From assembly GCF_014529705.1 (NCBI RefSeq), contig NZ_JAANIH010000061.1, positions 1-53,379 on the forward strand: a stretch of 53,379 nt of DNA, given 5' to 3'. The notes under the pieces were generated by a model. That model was not told the DNA's origin. It worked only from the letters and a program-made list of their open reading frames with translations, and ran no database searches. The DNA is from Bradyrhizobium campsiandrae. Its GTDB lineage: Bacteria; Pseudomonadota; Alphaproteobacteria; Rhizobiales; Xanthobacteraceae. Shown in pieces: positions 35,201-50,200 of this stretch. The position numbers were made by a program, and so were the translations under genes. Every line of letters begins with the position of its first letter. The stretch's first letter is position 1.

Positions 35201-38200
35201 GCTGCTAGAACTGCTCAATGGAGCGGACCCCTCGAAGCTGCTCGACGGAATCTACATCGGCCCCGATCCGCTGTTGCCCGGCAGCAGTGACGTTTTGAAA
35301 TTGGACGCGAAGTTCGGCCTGGGCATCGATGCGTCGGTACTGTCTGGGCTGGCCAGCGTCGGTCTGGAAGGCGGGCTGAAGCTCAACTTCGATGCTGCCC
35401 TGACGGCGTCGACGCCGCAAAACCCGCGAGTTCACTTTCCGCAAATCGTCGACAGCCAGCCCAACGAGAGTCTCGGACAAATCGGTCCGCTATCGCTCAC
35501 GGCAGACGGTTATGCTTATCTCGACTTCGTCTATAGCTCGTTCTGGGGGCTCGGTCCGTCGGGCACCGATAATATCACCAACCTGCCGATCTTCCATTAC
35601 CCGTCGGTCAAGCCGCAGGATCTCGGACCGCTCGGGCTGTACGATTCCCACAGCCAGGGTCTCAGTCTCTACATGGGTGGGCAGTCGGTGCTGCGCACGC
35701 AGGCGCTGGCCAAGCTCGGCGTCCCTACCGGCGATTCGCAGTCCAACAGTCAAAGTGCTGCCGATATCCTCAAGGCGGAGAGCGAAACCTACGATATTTA
35801 TATCAATGGTGATAATACCGTCAGGATCGAATACGTTGCGAGCGACGGCAAGACCTACACGCAAACTCCGAGCGGGCCGGTCGACACGATCACGGCGGAT
35901 ACGGGCGCCGGCAACGACATTATCCGCGTTCACAACCTCGCTCCGAATTCGGTGAAGGTCAATTTCACCGCCTCCGGGACCAGCGTTCTCTATGATCCCA
36001 ATGCCACGACCGGTCCAAACGGCCAGAAGCTGACCTACGCCAAGGACGCGAACGGCAATCTGATCAAGGACGCCAACGGCAATCCGGAGCTCCTCGATTC
36101 CAACGGAAATGTGGTGCCACTGGGTCCCGCTGGTCCGTTGACGCCGGTTGGCGGCAGCGCCTATTTCACCTCCGGCGGCGGTTCGGCCGTTCTGACCGGT
36201 GCCGACGGCAACGACACGCTGATCGGCGGTCCCTCGGCCGACGTCATCAAGGGTGGTGCCGGCAACGACACAATCGTCAGCAATGGCGGCAATGATTTCA
36301 TCGACGGCGGTGATGGCAACGATACGATCACGGCCGGCGCCGGCAATCAGACCATCCTTGGCGGCAATGGCGACGATGTGATCATTGCCGGTGGCCCGGG
36401 CACCTCGACCTATGACGGCGGCGCCGGCAGCAACACCGTCGATTACAGCGGCCAGACCGCGGGCATCAATTTCAACCAGCTCACCGGCGTTGCGACCGGT
36501 GCCAGCATCGGCACCGAGACCGTCTCGAACTTCCACACCATCATCGGCACCAATTTCAGCGACAGCATCACCGCCGACAATCTCGGCGACGTGATCAAGG
36601 GCCTTGCCGGTAACGACACGCTGACCGGCGGCACCGGCAACGACACCATCATCGGTGGCGACGGCAACAACATGATCGACGGCCGCGCCGGCAACGACGT
36701 GCTCTCGAGCGGGCTCGGCGCCTCGACGCTGCTCGGCGGCGACGGCAACGACCGGATCACCGGCGGTTCGGGCGGCGACACCATCGACGGCGGCACGGGC
36801 GACGACATCATCGTCGGCGCCAGCCCGACCAATCCCGCCTATACCGGCAACCACATCACCGGCGGCGACGGCAATGACAACATCACCGGCGGCAACGGCC
36901 ATGATTTCATCTATGGCAACGCCGGAAACGACATCATCCATGGCGGTGACGGCGGTTCCTATATCGACGGCGGCACCGGCGACAACCAGATCTTTGCCGG
37001 CGCGGGCGCCGATACGATCCTGGCGGCTGACGGCGTCAACCTGATCTACGGCGGCGGATCCGCCGACACGATCACGGTCGGCAACGGCCAGAACACCATC
37101 TACGGCAATGACGGCGACGACATCATCGTGGCCGGCAACGGCCCGAACACCATCGACGGCGGCGCGGGCAACGACAAGATCACCGCTGGCAACGGCAACA
37201 ACACCATCTACGGAAACATCGGCGACGACATCATTCAGGTCGGCGACGGCCAGAACACGGTCTATGGTGGCGACGGCAACGACACCATCACGGCGGGCAA
37301 CGGCAACAACCTCCTGATCGACGGCGGGGCCGGCAACGACCATATCGTCGTGGGCAAGGGCAACAACGCCCTGATCACCGGCGGCGATGGCGACGACTAC
37401 ATCTTTGCAGGCGACGGCATCAACAGGATCCTCGGCGGCACCGGCAACGACACCATCATCGCGGGCAATGGCGGCAATTACGTCGATGGCGGCACGGGCG
37501 ACGACGTCATTCAGACCGGCTCGGGCGCCGACGTCATCTATGGCGGCGATGGCAACGATCAGATCAACGCCGGCGACGGCAAGAATATCGTCGATGGTGG
37601 GACGGGCAACGATACCATCACGACGGGCGCCGGCGACGACACCATCTTTGGCGGCGCAGGCGACGACATCATCGTCGCCGGCGACGGCCACAACGTCATC
37701 GATGCCGGGAGCGGCAACAACACCGTCACCGGTGGCGCGGGCGTCGATCAGATCGTCGCAGGCGACGGCACCAACACCATCGACGGCGCAGGCGGCAACG
37801 ACACGATCGTTGTTGGCGACGGCAACAACACCATCACGGGCGGGGCCGGCGATGACAGCATCCGCGCCGGCAACGGCAACAACACCATCCATGGCGGCGA
37901 CGGCAACGACACGATCGTCACGGGATCCGGCACCAATCTGATCTTCGGCGACGCCGGCAACGACTGGATCGACGGCGGGGCCGGGCAGGTCACCGTGTCG
38001 GGCGGCGACGGCAACGACACCATCTATGGCGGCGCGCGCGGCGGCCTGCTGATGGGCGATGGCGGCGACGACACGATCGTGGCGTCGGCGGGAACCAACC
38101 TCATCATCGGCGGCGATGGCAACGACACCATCACCGGCGGCGCCGGCACCGACACCATCTATGGCGGGCTCGGCGACAACTTGCTGAGCGCGACCCGTGG

Positions 38201-41200
38201 CACCGACACCATCTATGGCGACAATGCCGGCCTTGCCTTCTCGCTTTCGGCCACGGGCGTCCTGACGACGACCGCGGCCGCACCCAGCGGCGTGGTCAGC
38301 AACGATCGCAACGTCATCCGCGGCGGCAGCGGGGCCGATCGTCTCTACGGCGGCGCCGGCAGCGATACGATCATCGGCGGCCCCGGCACGAAGCTGATCG
38401 TCGGCGGCGGCCTTTCGACCTACATCCAGGGCGGCAGCGGCGCCGGTGTCACCATCAATGGCGGCAATGGCGGCGACACCATCATCGGTTCGGACGGCGG
38501 CGGCGACATCATCAAGGGCGGCTCGGGCGCCGATCGCATCGAGCTGCGCGGCGCGGGCAACACTGTCAATGGCGGCGCGGGAGACGACGTCATCGTCGGC
38601 GGCGCGGGCAATGACATTCTCGAAGGCGGTGCCGGCAACGATCTGCTCACGAGCTCGGCCGCTTCCGATACGCTGTACGGATATGCCGCCAATCCCGCCG
38701 GTGACGATCATGCCACCGACCGGCTGTTTCCAAACGGCTCGGTTTCGGGCGATTCGCTGTCGTCGCCGACGTCGATCGCGACGACGCCATCAGTGGCGCT
38801 GCCGAGCGATACGACGCCGCAGGGATGGTGGAGCGCGCTTGTCGGCCCGAACGGCATCGCTCTGGGCGGTTCCCATGGCAATGCCGCTTCGCCGGTGATC
38901 GCAGCGGACGCGGCCGGTCCGTGGCTCGCCTGGACCGAGATCAACAACGGAGTGACCGGGCTCTATGTTGCGCACGACGTCGGCGGCAGCTGGCAGGGCG
39001 TTGCGGGCAGCGCGACCGGAAACGGTCTTGCGCTGGCAGGAAGCTCGGCGTCCAACCCCTCGATTGCCATTGTCGGCGGACGGCCGGTGGTCGCATGGAC
39101 GGCGATCACGGCCGGCGGATCGAGCATCGAGGCAGCCACTTACGATTCCAGCGCCAATGGCGGAGCCGGGGCCTGGGTCAGCCTCGGGACGTCCAACACG
39201 CCGGCTGGATTGAGCGGCATCGGTGCGGTCGACAATGCGCATGTGCTGGCGACCAGCTCGGGGCCCGTCGTGGTCTGGCGCGATCTGTCGGGTGCAACGC
39301 CGCATCTCTACGCCAGGCGATTCGACGGTGCCAATTGGGTCGAGCTCGGTGCCGGCTCGGCGTCGGGCAACGGCATTGCCGGAACGCTGGCCGTGCCGTC
39401 CGACTTCGCGGTCGCCAGCGACGGCACGCGCGTTGCGGTCGCATTCAGCGTGGCGACGCCGATCGGAAGCGCGTTGCAGGCGTTCGAATATTCGGGCGCG
39501 AGCTGGCAGGCTCTGGCATCGCCGAACGCGGCGGATACGCCGACAGATTCGAGCTCGAGCACCTCGCCGAGCCTCGCCTATCAGGGCGGCAAGCTGTTCC
39601 TCGCCTGGACTCAGCACGACCAGTCGACCGGCTATCTGCCGCGCATTTTCGTCAAGTCGGAAAGCGCCGGCGTGTGGACCTCGGCGGGAGCGGGCGCCGC
39701 ATCGGGAAGCGGCGTCGCGCCGGGCGACAGCTTTGCGGGCCAGCCGCTGCTGGTCGGCTCGGGATCAACCTTGCGTCTGGTCTGGACCGCAACGGTCGAT
39801 ACGGCGTCGGGCGAATCGAACTACCTGCATACGCTGTCCTGGAACGGCACCGCCTTCGCGGCCGATCGCCCGAGCGACATCACCGGCACCGGTATCGGCC
39901 AGCTGGCTGGCCCTGCGCGCAGCGCCTCGCTTGCGCTCGATCCCTCCGGCCGGCCCTATCTCGCAACCGACACGGCCGGCGCCAACGGGGTGACTGTGCG
40001 CGCTGGCCTCACCAGCGCGGCGCATGTCTTCGTGGCGGATTCCCAGACCTCGATTGCGTCGATCCTCGGCAACGGCACCATTGCCTCCGGCGATCTGATC
40101 CTGGTGACGGCGACCACCGCAGATACCGATCTGACGCTGGGCGCAGCCGCAGCCGGCATCACCATCGCCGGCCAGGACGGCGTCGTGTTCGCGCACGGCA
40201 TCACGATCAACGGTGCCACCGGCATCACGATCCGCAATCTCGATATTGCCGGTCCCGTCACCGTGACCAACACGGCGCAGGTAAAGTTCGCCGAGAATAC
40301 GTTCCGCTCGACCGTCACGCTCAATCAGGCGACGGCGCTGCTGATGCGCGACAACCATCTCCTGGCCGCGACCACCGGCCTTGTCGTCAGCGGTGCTTCG
40401 CAAGGCTCGATCCACGACAACAGCTTTGCGGGTTCTGCGACGGCGCTGGCGATCAATGCAAGCTTCAGCGGCCTGATCTCCGCCAATGACATCACCGCGG
40501 CGGGCACCGCCGTGGCCTATGCCGCCGGTGCCGCGCTAGCGGGCAACCGCATCCATGGCGCCACCGTTGGCGTTGCGACCTCGGTGCTCGATCCGAACAG
40601 CCTGTTCGGCGCTTTCGCAGGTTCCGGCTCCAACGATATCTTCCAGAACACGACGGGCGTCGTGCTGACCAATGCGCAGGTCATCGGTCAGCACATCTTC
40701 GCCAACACGATCGGCCTTTCCGGCAGCGGCGTCATCGGCGGCACTGTTGCGGCGGACGTCAACCTGATCAACTACAACCAGACCGGCATTTCCGGCTTCA
40801 GCGGCCTCGTGCGCTTCGACCGTATCGAGAGCAATGGAATCGGCATCGCCGCCAGCAATGGTCTGCGCATTTTCGACAGCCAGTTCATCGCCAACACGAC
40901 CGCGGCGATCCAGGCCTCCGGCGTCGGCAATGTCGAGATCGCCGGCAACACGATCCACTCGCTCACCGGTGACGGCGTCCGTCTGGTCAACTCGGCCTAT
41001 AATGTTGAGCTGATCTCCAACATCATCTGGACCGACAGCGGCATCGGCATCAACGTCGCCAACAACAGCCAGGCCGGATTCTGGAGCGACTACAACACGC
41101 TGTTCGCGACCGGCAGCGGCCAGATCGTGTACTGGACCAAGGGCTTCAAGGACATCCTGGATTGGCAGGATGACGTGGCCCGATTCGACCTGCATTCGGA

Positions 41201-44200
41201 CGGCGTCACCATCGTCCATCCGGGCTGGGCCGAGCCGCATTTCGCGCCCGACGCGCTCGGCTTCCTGACCACGCGGCCTCTCGTGGCGGGACAGCGCCTG
41301 TCGGATCCGACGACCGATGGCGGCGACCCCGCCGGATCGTTCATCGGCTACAAAGGCGTCTCCAACCTCCTGACCAACGGTGATTTCGAGAACGGCCTGA
41401 CCGGCTGGACGGTGACCGCGGGTGGCGCGACGGTCACCCCGGGCCTTGTCGCCTGGAGCGGCCAGTCGACCTTCCAGTCCGGGCCGGCAGCCAACGCGGT
41501 CGCGCAGCAGAACGTCGATCTTCTCGCGGCGGGATATTCAGCCAACGACATCGACTCCGGCTCGCTGAAGCTGGCTTTCGGCGGGCGCGTCGCGCCGTTG
41601 ACGTCATCGGTTTCGGCGCAGATTTCGATCGTGTTCCGCGATGGCGCCAACAATGCGATCGGAGACGCGGTGGTCGTGCCTGCCGGCGCCGACCTCGGCC
41701 GCTGGCTTCGCGTGTTCAGCACCGTCTACATTCCGGCCGGGGCGCGTACCGCGCAATTCCTGTTCGGTGTCAGCAAGAGCGACGGCAGCCAGGGCGCTCT
41801 GCTCGATGCGGCCTATCTTGCAGTCGTGCCGCGCGGCGCGGGCCAGGATCAGGGCGTGCGCACGGCTGCGGACAATATCTCCGGAGATTCCACGCTCGGT
41901 CGCCTCGCGCTCCGCTCGCCGGACCTCTACGCCGATCTCACCGTCAACAAGCCGCTGTTCATCACCTGGGACAGCTACGGCGCGGCGGCCAACAACCCGG
42001 TCAAGATCGAGCTGTGGCAGGACGGGCCGAACGGACCGCAGTTCCTGGCGACGATCGCAGCATCGGCGCCCGATACCGGTCGCTTCGCCTGGACCCCGAG
42101 CGCCAGCGGGCTGACCGCGGGCACGCACGGATTGCGCATCCAGATTTCCAGCGTCGCCCATCCGACGATCTACGATCGCTCCACCGAGACCTTCACGGTA
42201 CCGGAGGCCGGCACGACCTACTATGTCGATGCTGTTAGCGGCGCCAACCGCAATGACGGCAAGGTCGCCAACGCGCCGAAGGCGAGCCCGGTCAACCTGT
42301 TCCGCACCTACGACATCGGTGCGGGTTCGGTGGTCAATATCGCCGCGGGCGACTACGCGCTGATCGACACCCTGCAGCTCAGCGGCACCACCGACCATGG
42401 CTTCGGCCTCGACACCGGATTCACGATCAACGGCGCCTCGAACGGCGTTTCGCGGCTGTTCCCGGCCATTCCCGGCGCGACGCCGCAAGCCCTCATCGAC
42501 CTCACCGGTGCCTCCTTCGTTTCGCTGAACTATCTGACCCTGCAGGGCGGCACCGACGCAGTGCGCACCAGCGCCGGCTCCGACAATTTCTCCGCCTCCT
42601 ATCTGACGGCCACCGGCCAGTCCGGCGATGCCTTCAGCATCACCACCAATTCGCCGACCGGAACGCTGTCGCATCTGAGCGCCAGCGGCGCCGGCGGCGC
42701 CGGGCTGAATTTCAACGGCACCCTCGCCTCGATCACCTTCTTCAACGGCACCAACGACCACGATGGCATCATTGCCAATGGCAGCGTCGGGCAGATCTCG
42801 GACTCGACGATCTCGGGAAGCGGGACCTTCGGATATGGTCTCTATCTGACATTGACGGGATCCTCGAAGGTCGAGGCCAACCTCATCTCGGGAACCTATT
42901 ACGGCGTCAGGCTCAGCGGCGCCGGCATCGTGTTCGGCAATGCCGATCTGTCGCTCAACCGTGGCAACGTCATCACCGGCAGCACGAACCAGGCTCTGTT
43001 CGTCGACTACGCAACGGTCGTCGGCAACAGCATCCATGACAATTCCGGGCCCTATTACCAGGCCTCGGTGACGCTGCGCTATTCCGCCTCGGCCACCAAC
43101 AATCTGTTCTACGCCAACCAGAACGGCGTCGAGATCGACAACAACGTGCTGTTCTCGGGCAATCGCGTGTTCGACAACGCAGGCTTCGGCGTGCTGCTCT
43201 CCGGCACGACGGGCAATATCCGCCAGAACGTCTTCTATTCCAACGGCGTCAGTATCCAGGTCAACAGCGGCTCGGGCACGCTCATCAGCAACAACGTGAT
43301 CTATGGCGACAAATTCGCCGGCGTGCGCCTGTCCAGCGCGACCAATGCGTCGATCATCAACAACACGTTCTATGAACCGACCGCCGGAACGATCTCGGAT
43401 CCGTCGAACCCGAATTACGGCAGCGCCGCCATCTCGATCGACGGCACCTCGACCGGGGCATCGCTCACCAACAACATCATCGTCGCGCTCGCCGGCGTCG
43501 GCATTCGGGTTTCGGATCTCAGTCAGGCAGGATTCGTCAGCGACTATAATCTGTTCCAGACCGGCGCCGGCGGCCGCGTCGGAACCTGGATTGGGTCCGA
43601 CCGGACCTCGCTGTCGCAGTGGCGCACCGCGACGGGGCGCGATGCCAAGAGCCGGTTCGGCGATCCGAAATTCGTCTCGCCCACGGGCGCCGACGGCGTG
43701 CTGGGCTATGGCTCGGCGCTGGCGAACGGCAGCGACGACGATTTCCACGTCCAGAGCCAGCAGGGCTCCTATCATTCGGGCTCGCTCGCGGTCATCGTCG
43801 GACCGAACGGCCTGCCGAAGCTGCCAACGGCGAACTTGACCGTTGATGCCTCGAGCTCGCCCGCGATCGACCGCGGCTCGCCGGCAACGCCGATCGGTTC
43901 CGAACCGGCGCCCAATGGCGGCATCGTCGAGATCGGCGCCTATGGCGGCACGAGCCAGGCCTCCTTGAGCCCGGCGACCTTCATCACGGTGACCTCGCCC
44001 GATGGCGGCGAGACGCTGGTGCAGGGCACCAGTGCCACGATCACCTGGAACAGCTTCAACGTCGCCGGCACCGTCGATATCTCGGCGTCCTCCGATGGCG
44101 TCAACTTCACCAGCATCGCCCCGGGCGTCGCCAACAGCGGCAGCTATGTCTGGACCGTCGATGCGGCCAAATTCGCGGCCGGCTCGACCTATGTGGTCAA

Positions 44201-47200
44201 GATCGCATCGACCGCGACGCCGTCGCTGTTCGATGTGTCGGACGGCACGTTCTCGATTTCGGGTCCGACCCACGTCTATTACGTCAATGACGGATCTCAG
44301 ACCGGCGACCAGTACACGACGGCGATCGGCGACGATGCCAATTCGGGCCTCTCGCCCGACAAGCCGATGGCCTCGCTGGCAGCGCTGCTGGCGAAATACG
44401 CGCTCGGCGCCGGTGATACCGTCTATGTCGATACCGGCACCTACAACCTGACCAACAACATCGTCTTCACCAGCGCGGACTCCGGCACCGGCGAGGGCGT
44501 GCAGCGACTGACCATCCAGGGCCCGACCAACAACGGCGTCACCGCGACCTTCAACAGGCAGTCGGCCTCGAGCGGCTTCTACGATTTCGAGTTCAAGGGC
44601 GCGAGCTATGTCACGCTCGCCAATCTGCACGTCACCGGCGGTCAGTGGGGCATTTATCTCGACGACAACAGCGCCTCGAAGAACATCACGATCAGCGCCA
44701 GCCAGATCGACGGCAACACCAACGGCGTCTATGACGGCGCCGGCGACGACAATTTCATCCTGACCGGATCGACGCTGACCAGCCCCGGCAACACCGTCGG
44801 CGTTTCCTATGCAACCAACGCCCTGATCGTGAACGACAAGGTCGACACCACCGGCCGCAGCGTCGCGATCGCCGTCGATCATGCCACGTCTCCAATCATC
44901 AGGAACGTGACGGTGACCGCGGCCCCCTATGGCGCCGACGGCATCGATTTGAGCTGGTCGACAAACGTGCTTGTGGAGCAGTCCTCGCTCAGCAAGCTCG
45001 ATTATCACGGCATCTATGGCTATCGGACATCAGGCATCATCCAGAACAACATCGTCGACGCGACCGGAGCGACACACGGCATCGAGATCGGCGGCTACAA
45101 CGGGACGCTCCAGGCGATCGGCAACACCGTCTTCGGCCAGTCGCCGGGCAATGCCTATGGCGGCGGCATCATCGTCGACGACCAGGGCGATGCATCGAAC
45201 AACATCGTCTACGGCTCGGACATCGGCTTCCGCCTGAGCGGCATTGCGGTTGCCGAGAACAACCGCGTCTTCAACAACGCGCTCGGCATGCTGGTCGGCT
45301 ATCAGAGCACCGCACGCGGCAACAAGGTGTACGACAACGTCACCGGCATCATCGCCGAAAGTTCCGGCGCGACGGTGAGCAACAACGTCGTCTACGACAA
45401 CACCAGCGTCGGCATCCAGGCCAAGCAATACAGCACGACGACGAATGTGGAGATCCTCAACAACACGGTTGTCCAGACCACGGGAACGGCGATCAACCTG
45501 CTCGACGGATCGACCGGCACCGACATCCGCGACAACATCATCTCGGTTGCCAGCGGAGCGATCGGGCTCGCGGCGACCGTTGCATCCGAAAACGGCGTCC
45601 GTTCCGACTACAATCTGTGGAACATCAAGGCCGGTGGGACCCTCGCGAACTGGGGCGGTGTCTCCGTCGCGACGCTGTTCGGCTGGAAGACCGACATCGG
45701 GCTCGACACCCACAGCCTCGGCGGCGATCCGCTGTTCGTCAATCCGGCTGGCACGGACGGGATTCGTGGCTATGTGGCCGGCGTCGACCATGGCGCCGAC
45801 GACGATTTCAGCCTGCAACTGAACTCTCCGGCGATCAATCGCGGCGATCTGGCGCAGACGTTCTTCTCCGAGCCGCTCGGCGCCGGCGGCAATGGCGACC
45901 GGCGCGACATCGGCGCAGCCGGCGGCACGTCCGCGGCGAACGTCGTTCCGGCGCAGACGGTGCAGCTGCTGGGCTCGACCGGCGACGAGCGCTTCCAGGT
46001 CGGACGCCAGACGACGTTGTCGTTCCGCTCGACCGGGCTGAGCGGCGAGGATCCGGTGCTGTTCATCAACTCGGTCGGCGGTGCCATATCGGGCAGCGAA
46101 ACCTGGAACAACTGGATTGCCGATACCTATCGGATAGGCACCGCCGCCAACTACAACACCACGACCGCGATCGATCCGAATGGTCTGGATGTGCCGCAGG
46201 CGATCCTCCAGAGCATGCTGGTCGCCACGTCCAGCAATGCACTCGACATCAAATATCAGATCCCGCTCTCGGACGGCTCCTATCGCGTCACGCTGATCTT
46301 TGCTGACAACCAGGCGACCTCGGTCGGCCAGCGCACCTTCGACATCAAGGCCAATGGGACGACGTTTGCCTCCGGCTTCGACGTGTTCAGGTCTGCGGGG
46401 GGAGCCAACAAGGCCACCAGCTACAGTTTCGACGTCAACGCGTCGGCCGGTGGCGGTCTGTCGCTCGACCTCGCTCCCAAGATCAACTACGCGATCCTGT
46501 CCGGAATCCAGATCACGCGCATCACACCCGTGGCCAAGCCATGGACGGCTTCGCTCGATGTGTCCACCGACAATGGCACCACCTGGAGCAACGTCGCCTC
46601 CGGCCTGACGCTCGACCGGTTCGGCGCCGGCACCTTCAATTGGACGCCGACCGCGGCAACCAGCGGCTTCTCCGGCCTGCTGCGCGTGACCGCGACCGAC
46701 GGCACCAATACGGTCACGAACATGTCGGCGGCGCCGTTCATGGTCGCGCCGGCCGGCAACGCCTATTATGTCAACGACGGTTCGACCGCGGGCGACGTCT
46801 ATACGACGGCGGTCGGTAACGATGCCAATTCCGGCAAGACCGCCGCCGATCCGATGGCGAGCCTCGCCGCCCTGCTCAACGTCTATCAATTGAAGGCCGG
46901 CGACATCGTCTATGTCGACAGCGGCACCTACAATATTCCGACGCAGATCACGTTCAATGCGCAGGATTCGGGCGTATCAGGCAATCCCGTGCGCATCGTC
47001 GGTGCCGGCAATGGTCAGACCGTGTTCGATCGCGGCTCGACCGCATCAGGCACGGCCGTGTTCCGCTTCTCCGGCGGACATGACATTTCTGTCGAAGGAT
47101 TGACGCTCAAGCGCGGCGAAACCACCGTCGACATCACGAGTCCCGGCAGTGTCGATATCGCGCTGAAGAACGACGATATCTCTGGCTATTCCAGCATCGG

Positions 47201-50200
47201 CATCAATGTGGGAGCCGGCAACAGCGGCTTCACGCTGACGGGATCGAAGATCCATGACGTCAGCCTCGGCAGCACCTATGGCGTCTACATCTACAACGGC
47301 AGCAATGATCTGATCTCCGGCAATACATTTGCGAATCTCGCCGCCACCTATCCCTTCGCCTATGGCATCAGCGCCAGCAGCAGCCTTGGCCCCGTCACGA
47401 TCTCCGGCAATACCTTCATCAATGTTGGCTATGCCATCGCGGCGACGGTCGGCTACATGCCGACCCCGCTCACCGCGCTGACGGTGACGTCGAACGTCAT
47501 CTCGGGCGGCAACCAGGGCATTTACCTCAGCGACAGCTACGGCATCAGCCTGATCCAGGGCAACACCATCACCGGCAGCTCCGGCTTCGGAATTGACGGC
47601 GACGGCGCGCGAACCAAGGTCGACCACAACGAGACCGGCAACGACACCATCGGAATCGAGGTCAGCGGCAACGCCGTCGCCACCAACAACAACGTCCACG
47701 ACAATTCGAACACCGGCATTCAGGGCGTCGGCAGCAACGGCGCGCTCGCGTCCGGCAATCTGATCAAGAACAACGGCATCGGTGTCAGCCAGAATATCTA
47801 TACCGTCGCCAACAACATCCTGGTTGGCAACGCCATCGGCATCGACGTCGCCAGCACGTACCAGTCGATCCTCAACAACACCTTCGACCAGGCCAGCGGC
47901 ATTGCGATCCGCTTCCGCCAGAATTCGTCCTCCTATACGTTCGATATCGAGAACAACATCATCAGGATGTCCGGCGGCACCGTGTTCGATGCCGATGCCG
48001 TGCATCAGACCGGTATCACCAGCGACTGGAACCTGTTCTCGCTGTCCGGCGCCGCGACGCTGGCGAACTGGGCGGGCCTGTCGGTCTCCGATCTCAACGC
48101 CTGGCGCTTCGGCACCGGCTTCGACGCGCATTCCCTCAGCGCCGATCCGCTGTTCACCGATGCGGCGAACGGCAATTACAAGCTCCAGGCCGGCTCGCCC
48201 GGCATCGATCGCGGCAACCCGACGTCGCGGTTCGACAACGAGCCGGGCAACAATGGCGGCCGCATCAACCTCGGCTACGAGGGCAATACCGCCAACGCCA
48301 CCCAGAGCGGCGCCCAGACCGTGCAGGTGCTCTCGCCCGACGGCTACGAGAAGCTCCAGCAGGGTGTTGCGACGACGATCGCGTTCCGCACCGACGGCAT
48401 CGTCGGCGTGCAGCCGATCCTCGCCATCAATGACGGCGGCTCAGGCATCGCCGGATCGAATCCAGGGACCAACTGGACCGGCGTGACATCGCTCCCCACC
48501 GCCTACAATGCCTCGACGACGCAGACGATCGACACATCGGGATCGCCGCTGGCAGGTCCAGCCTCGCTCTATCAGTCCGAGCTCTACAACAACAACTATG
48601 CCGCCGGCGCGAAATTGACGCAGAGCGTGGCGATCGGCGACGGCACCTATACGGTCAATTTGCACTTCGTCGAATACAGCGCGCTCGCGGCCAACAATCC
48701 GCGCAAGTTCGACATCCGCATCAATGGCGTCCTCGTCGCCACGGATTTCAACATCCAGGCGCTGGCCGGCAACCAGATCGACAAGGCCGTGGTGGCCAGC
48801 TTCCAGGTGACCGCCAGCGGCGGCACCGGCATCACCATCGAGCTCACCAACAAGACCGCAGGCAATCCCGCGACGCTCGCGGGCATCGAGATCGAACAGG
48901 CGACGGCGAGCACGGCGGTCAAGACCGCCAAGGTCGAGGTGTCGCCCGACAACGGCCAGACCTGGCAATTGGTCGCCGACAATGTCGCGCTCGACCGGCT
49001 CGGCAATGGTTCGGTCGCCTGGACGCCCGGCTTCATCACCAATGGCAACGTCGCGCTGGTACGGGTCACCGCCGGCGGCGTCAGCGCCGTTTCGGAGCAT
49101 GGGTTCCTGGTCGCCAACAGCGGTCACGACTACTTCATCAATGACGGCTCGACCGTCGGCGACGAATACACCAGTGCTGTCGGCAACGATCTCAATTCCG
49201 GCAAGACGCCGGATGCGCCGATGGCGAGCCTCGCCGCGCTGGTGCGCGCCTATGCGCTGGGACCGGGCGACACCGTTCACATCGACACCGGCTCCTACAA
49301 GCTCCTGTCGGACGTCGTGCTCGGCCAGGGCGACAGCGGCGATGCGGATGCCGTGGGTCACCGGTTGACGTTCCAGGGGCCGACAGGCGCCGGTCACGTC
49401 GCGACGATCGATCGCGCCAACGCCTATGGCTACAATTTCGACTTCACCGGGGGCGACTTCGTCACGCTCGCCAATCTGTCGCTGACCGGAGGCAATATCG
49501 GCGTTCTCGTGACGACCAATACGGCCAGCAACGGCATCGACCTCTCGCACCTCGACATCTCGTCGTCAGCCGCGTACGGAATCTATGCCGGCTCCGGGAA
49601 TACCGGCGTCGCGATCGATTCCGTTCGCGTGTTCGGCGCGCCCGTCAACGCCTCGCCGACCGGCATATTGATCGCGGAAGCCGGCTCGATCACCAACAGC
49701 GAGGTGTTCGGGCAATATGTCGGTATCGAAGTCTATAACGCCTCAGGCGTGCTGGTGGACAACAACAGCGTCCACGACAACCGCACCTACGGCATTCTCG
49801 CCTATGGCGGGTCCGGAACGGGTGCGGCGACCACCACGGTCTCCAACAACCGTGTCTTCAACAACGCCACCCAGGGCAACTATTACGGCATCTATGCCAG
49901 CGGCTCCAATCTGATCATCTCGGGCAACCATGTGTTCGGCCAGACCACCGCGGGCGATGCCGGCATCTTCGTCAACTCCTCGGTGCTGGCGACCGGCAAC
50001 GATGTCTACGGCAATTACGACGGCATCTCGGTCTATGATCTCTCCAGCATCGTGCGGGGCAACCGCATCTTCTCGAACAGCAACAACGGCATCACGGCGA
50101 ACTATTACGGCGGCACGATCGTCGGCAACCGCATCTACTCGAACAAGACGGGTATCAAGTCCAGCCTTTACGGCGGCTCGATCGATATCGAGGAAAACCT

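Noticed and set aside
36192..38690. CRISPR-like or satellite repeat array
   Set aside because: The periodicity is in codons (GGxGND nonapeptides), with variable spacing and no constant repeat/spacer structure.
35490..38711. 1073-codon open frame on the minus strand
   Set aside because: It is exactly antisense to the RTX repeats; its Val/Ala/Asp-rich periodic sequence is a shadow of GGxGND codons.
41604..45008. 1134-codon open frame on the minus strand, and similar ones at 33240-34856, 45030-46889, 47046-48131 and 51099-53063
   Set aside because: They are antisense to the giant gene, with Arg/Gly/Asp-rich composition, no ribosome sites and no recognisable domain. The plus frame keeps phase and domain order through all of them.
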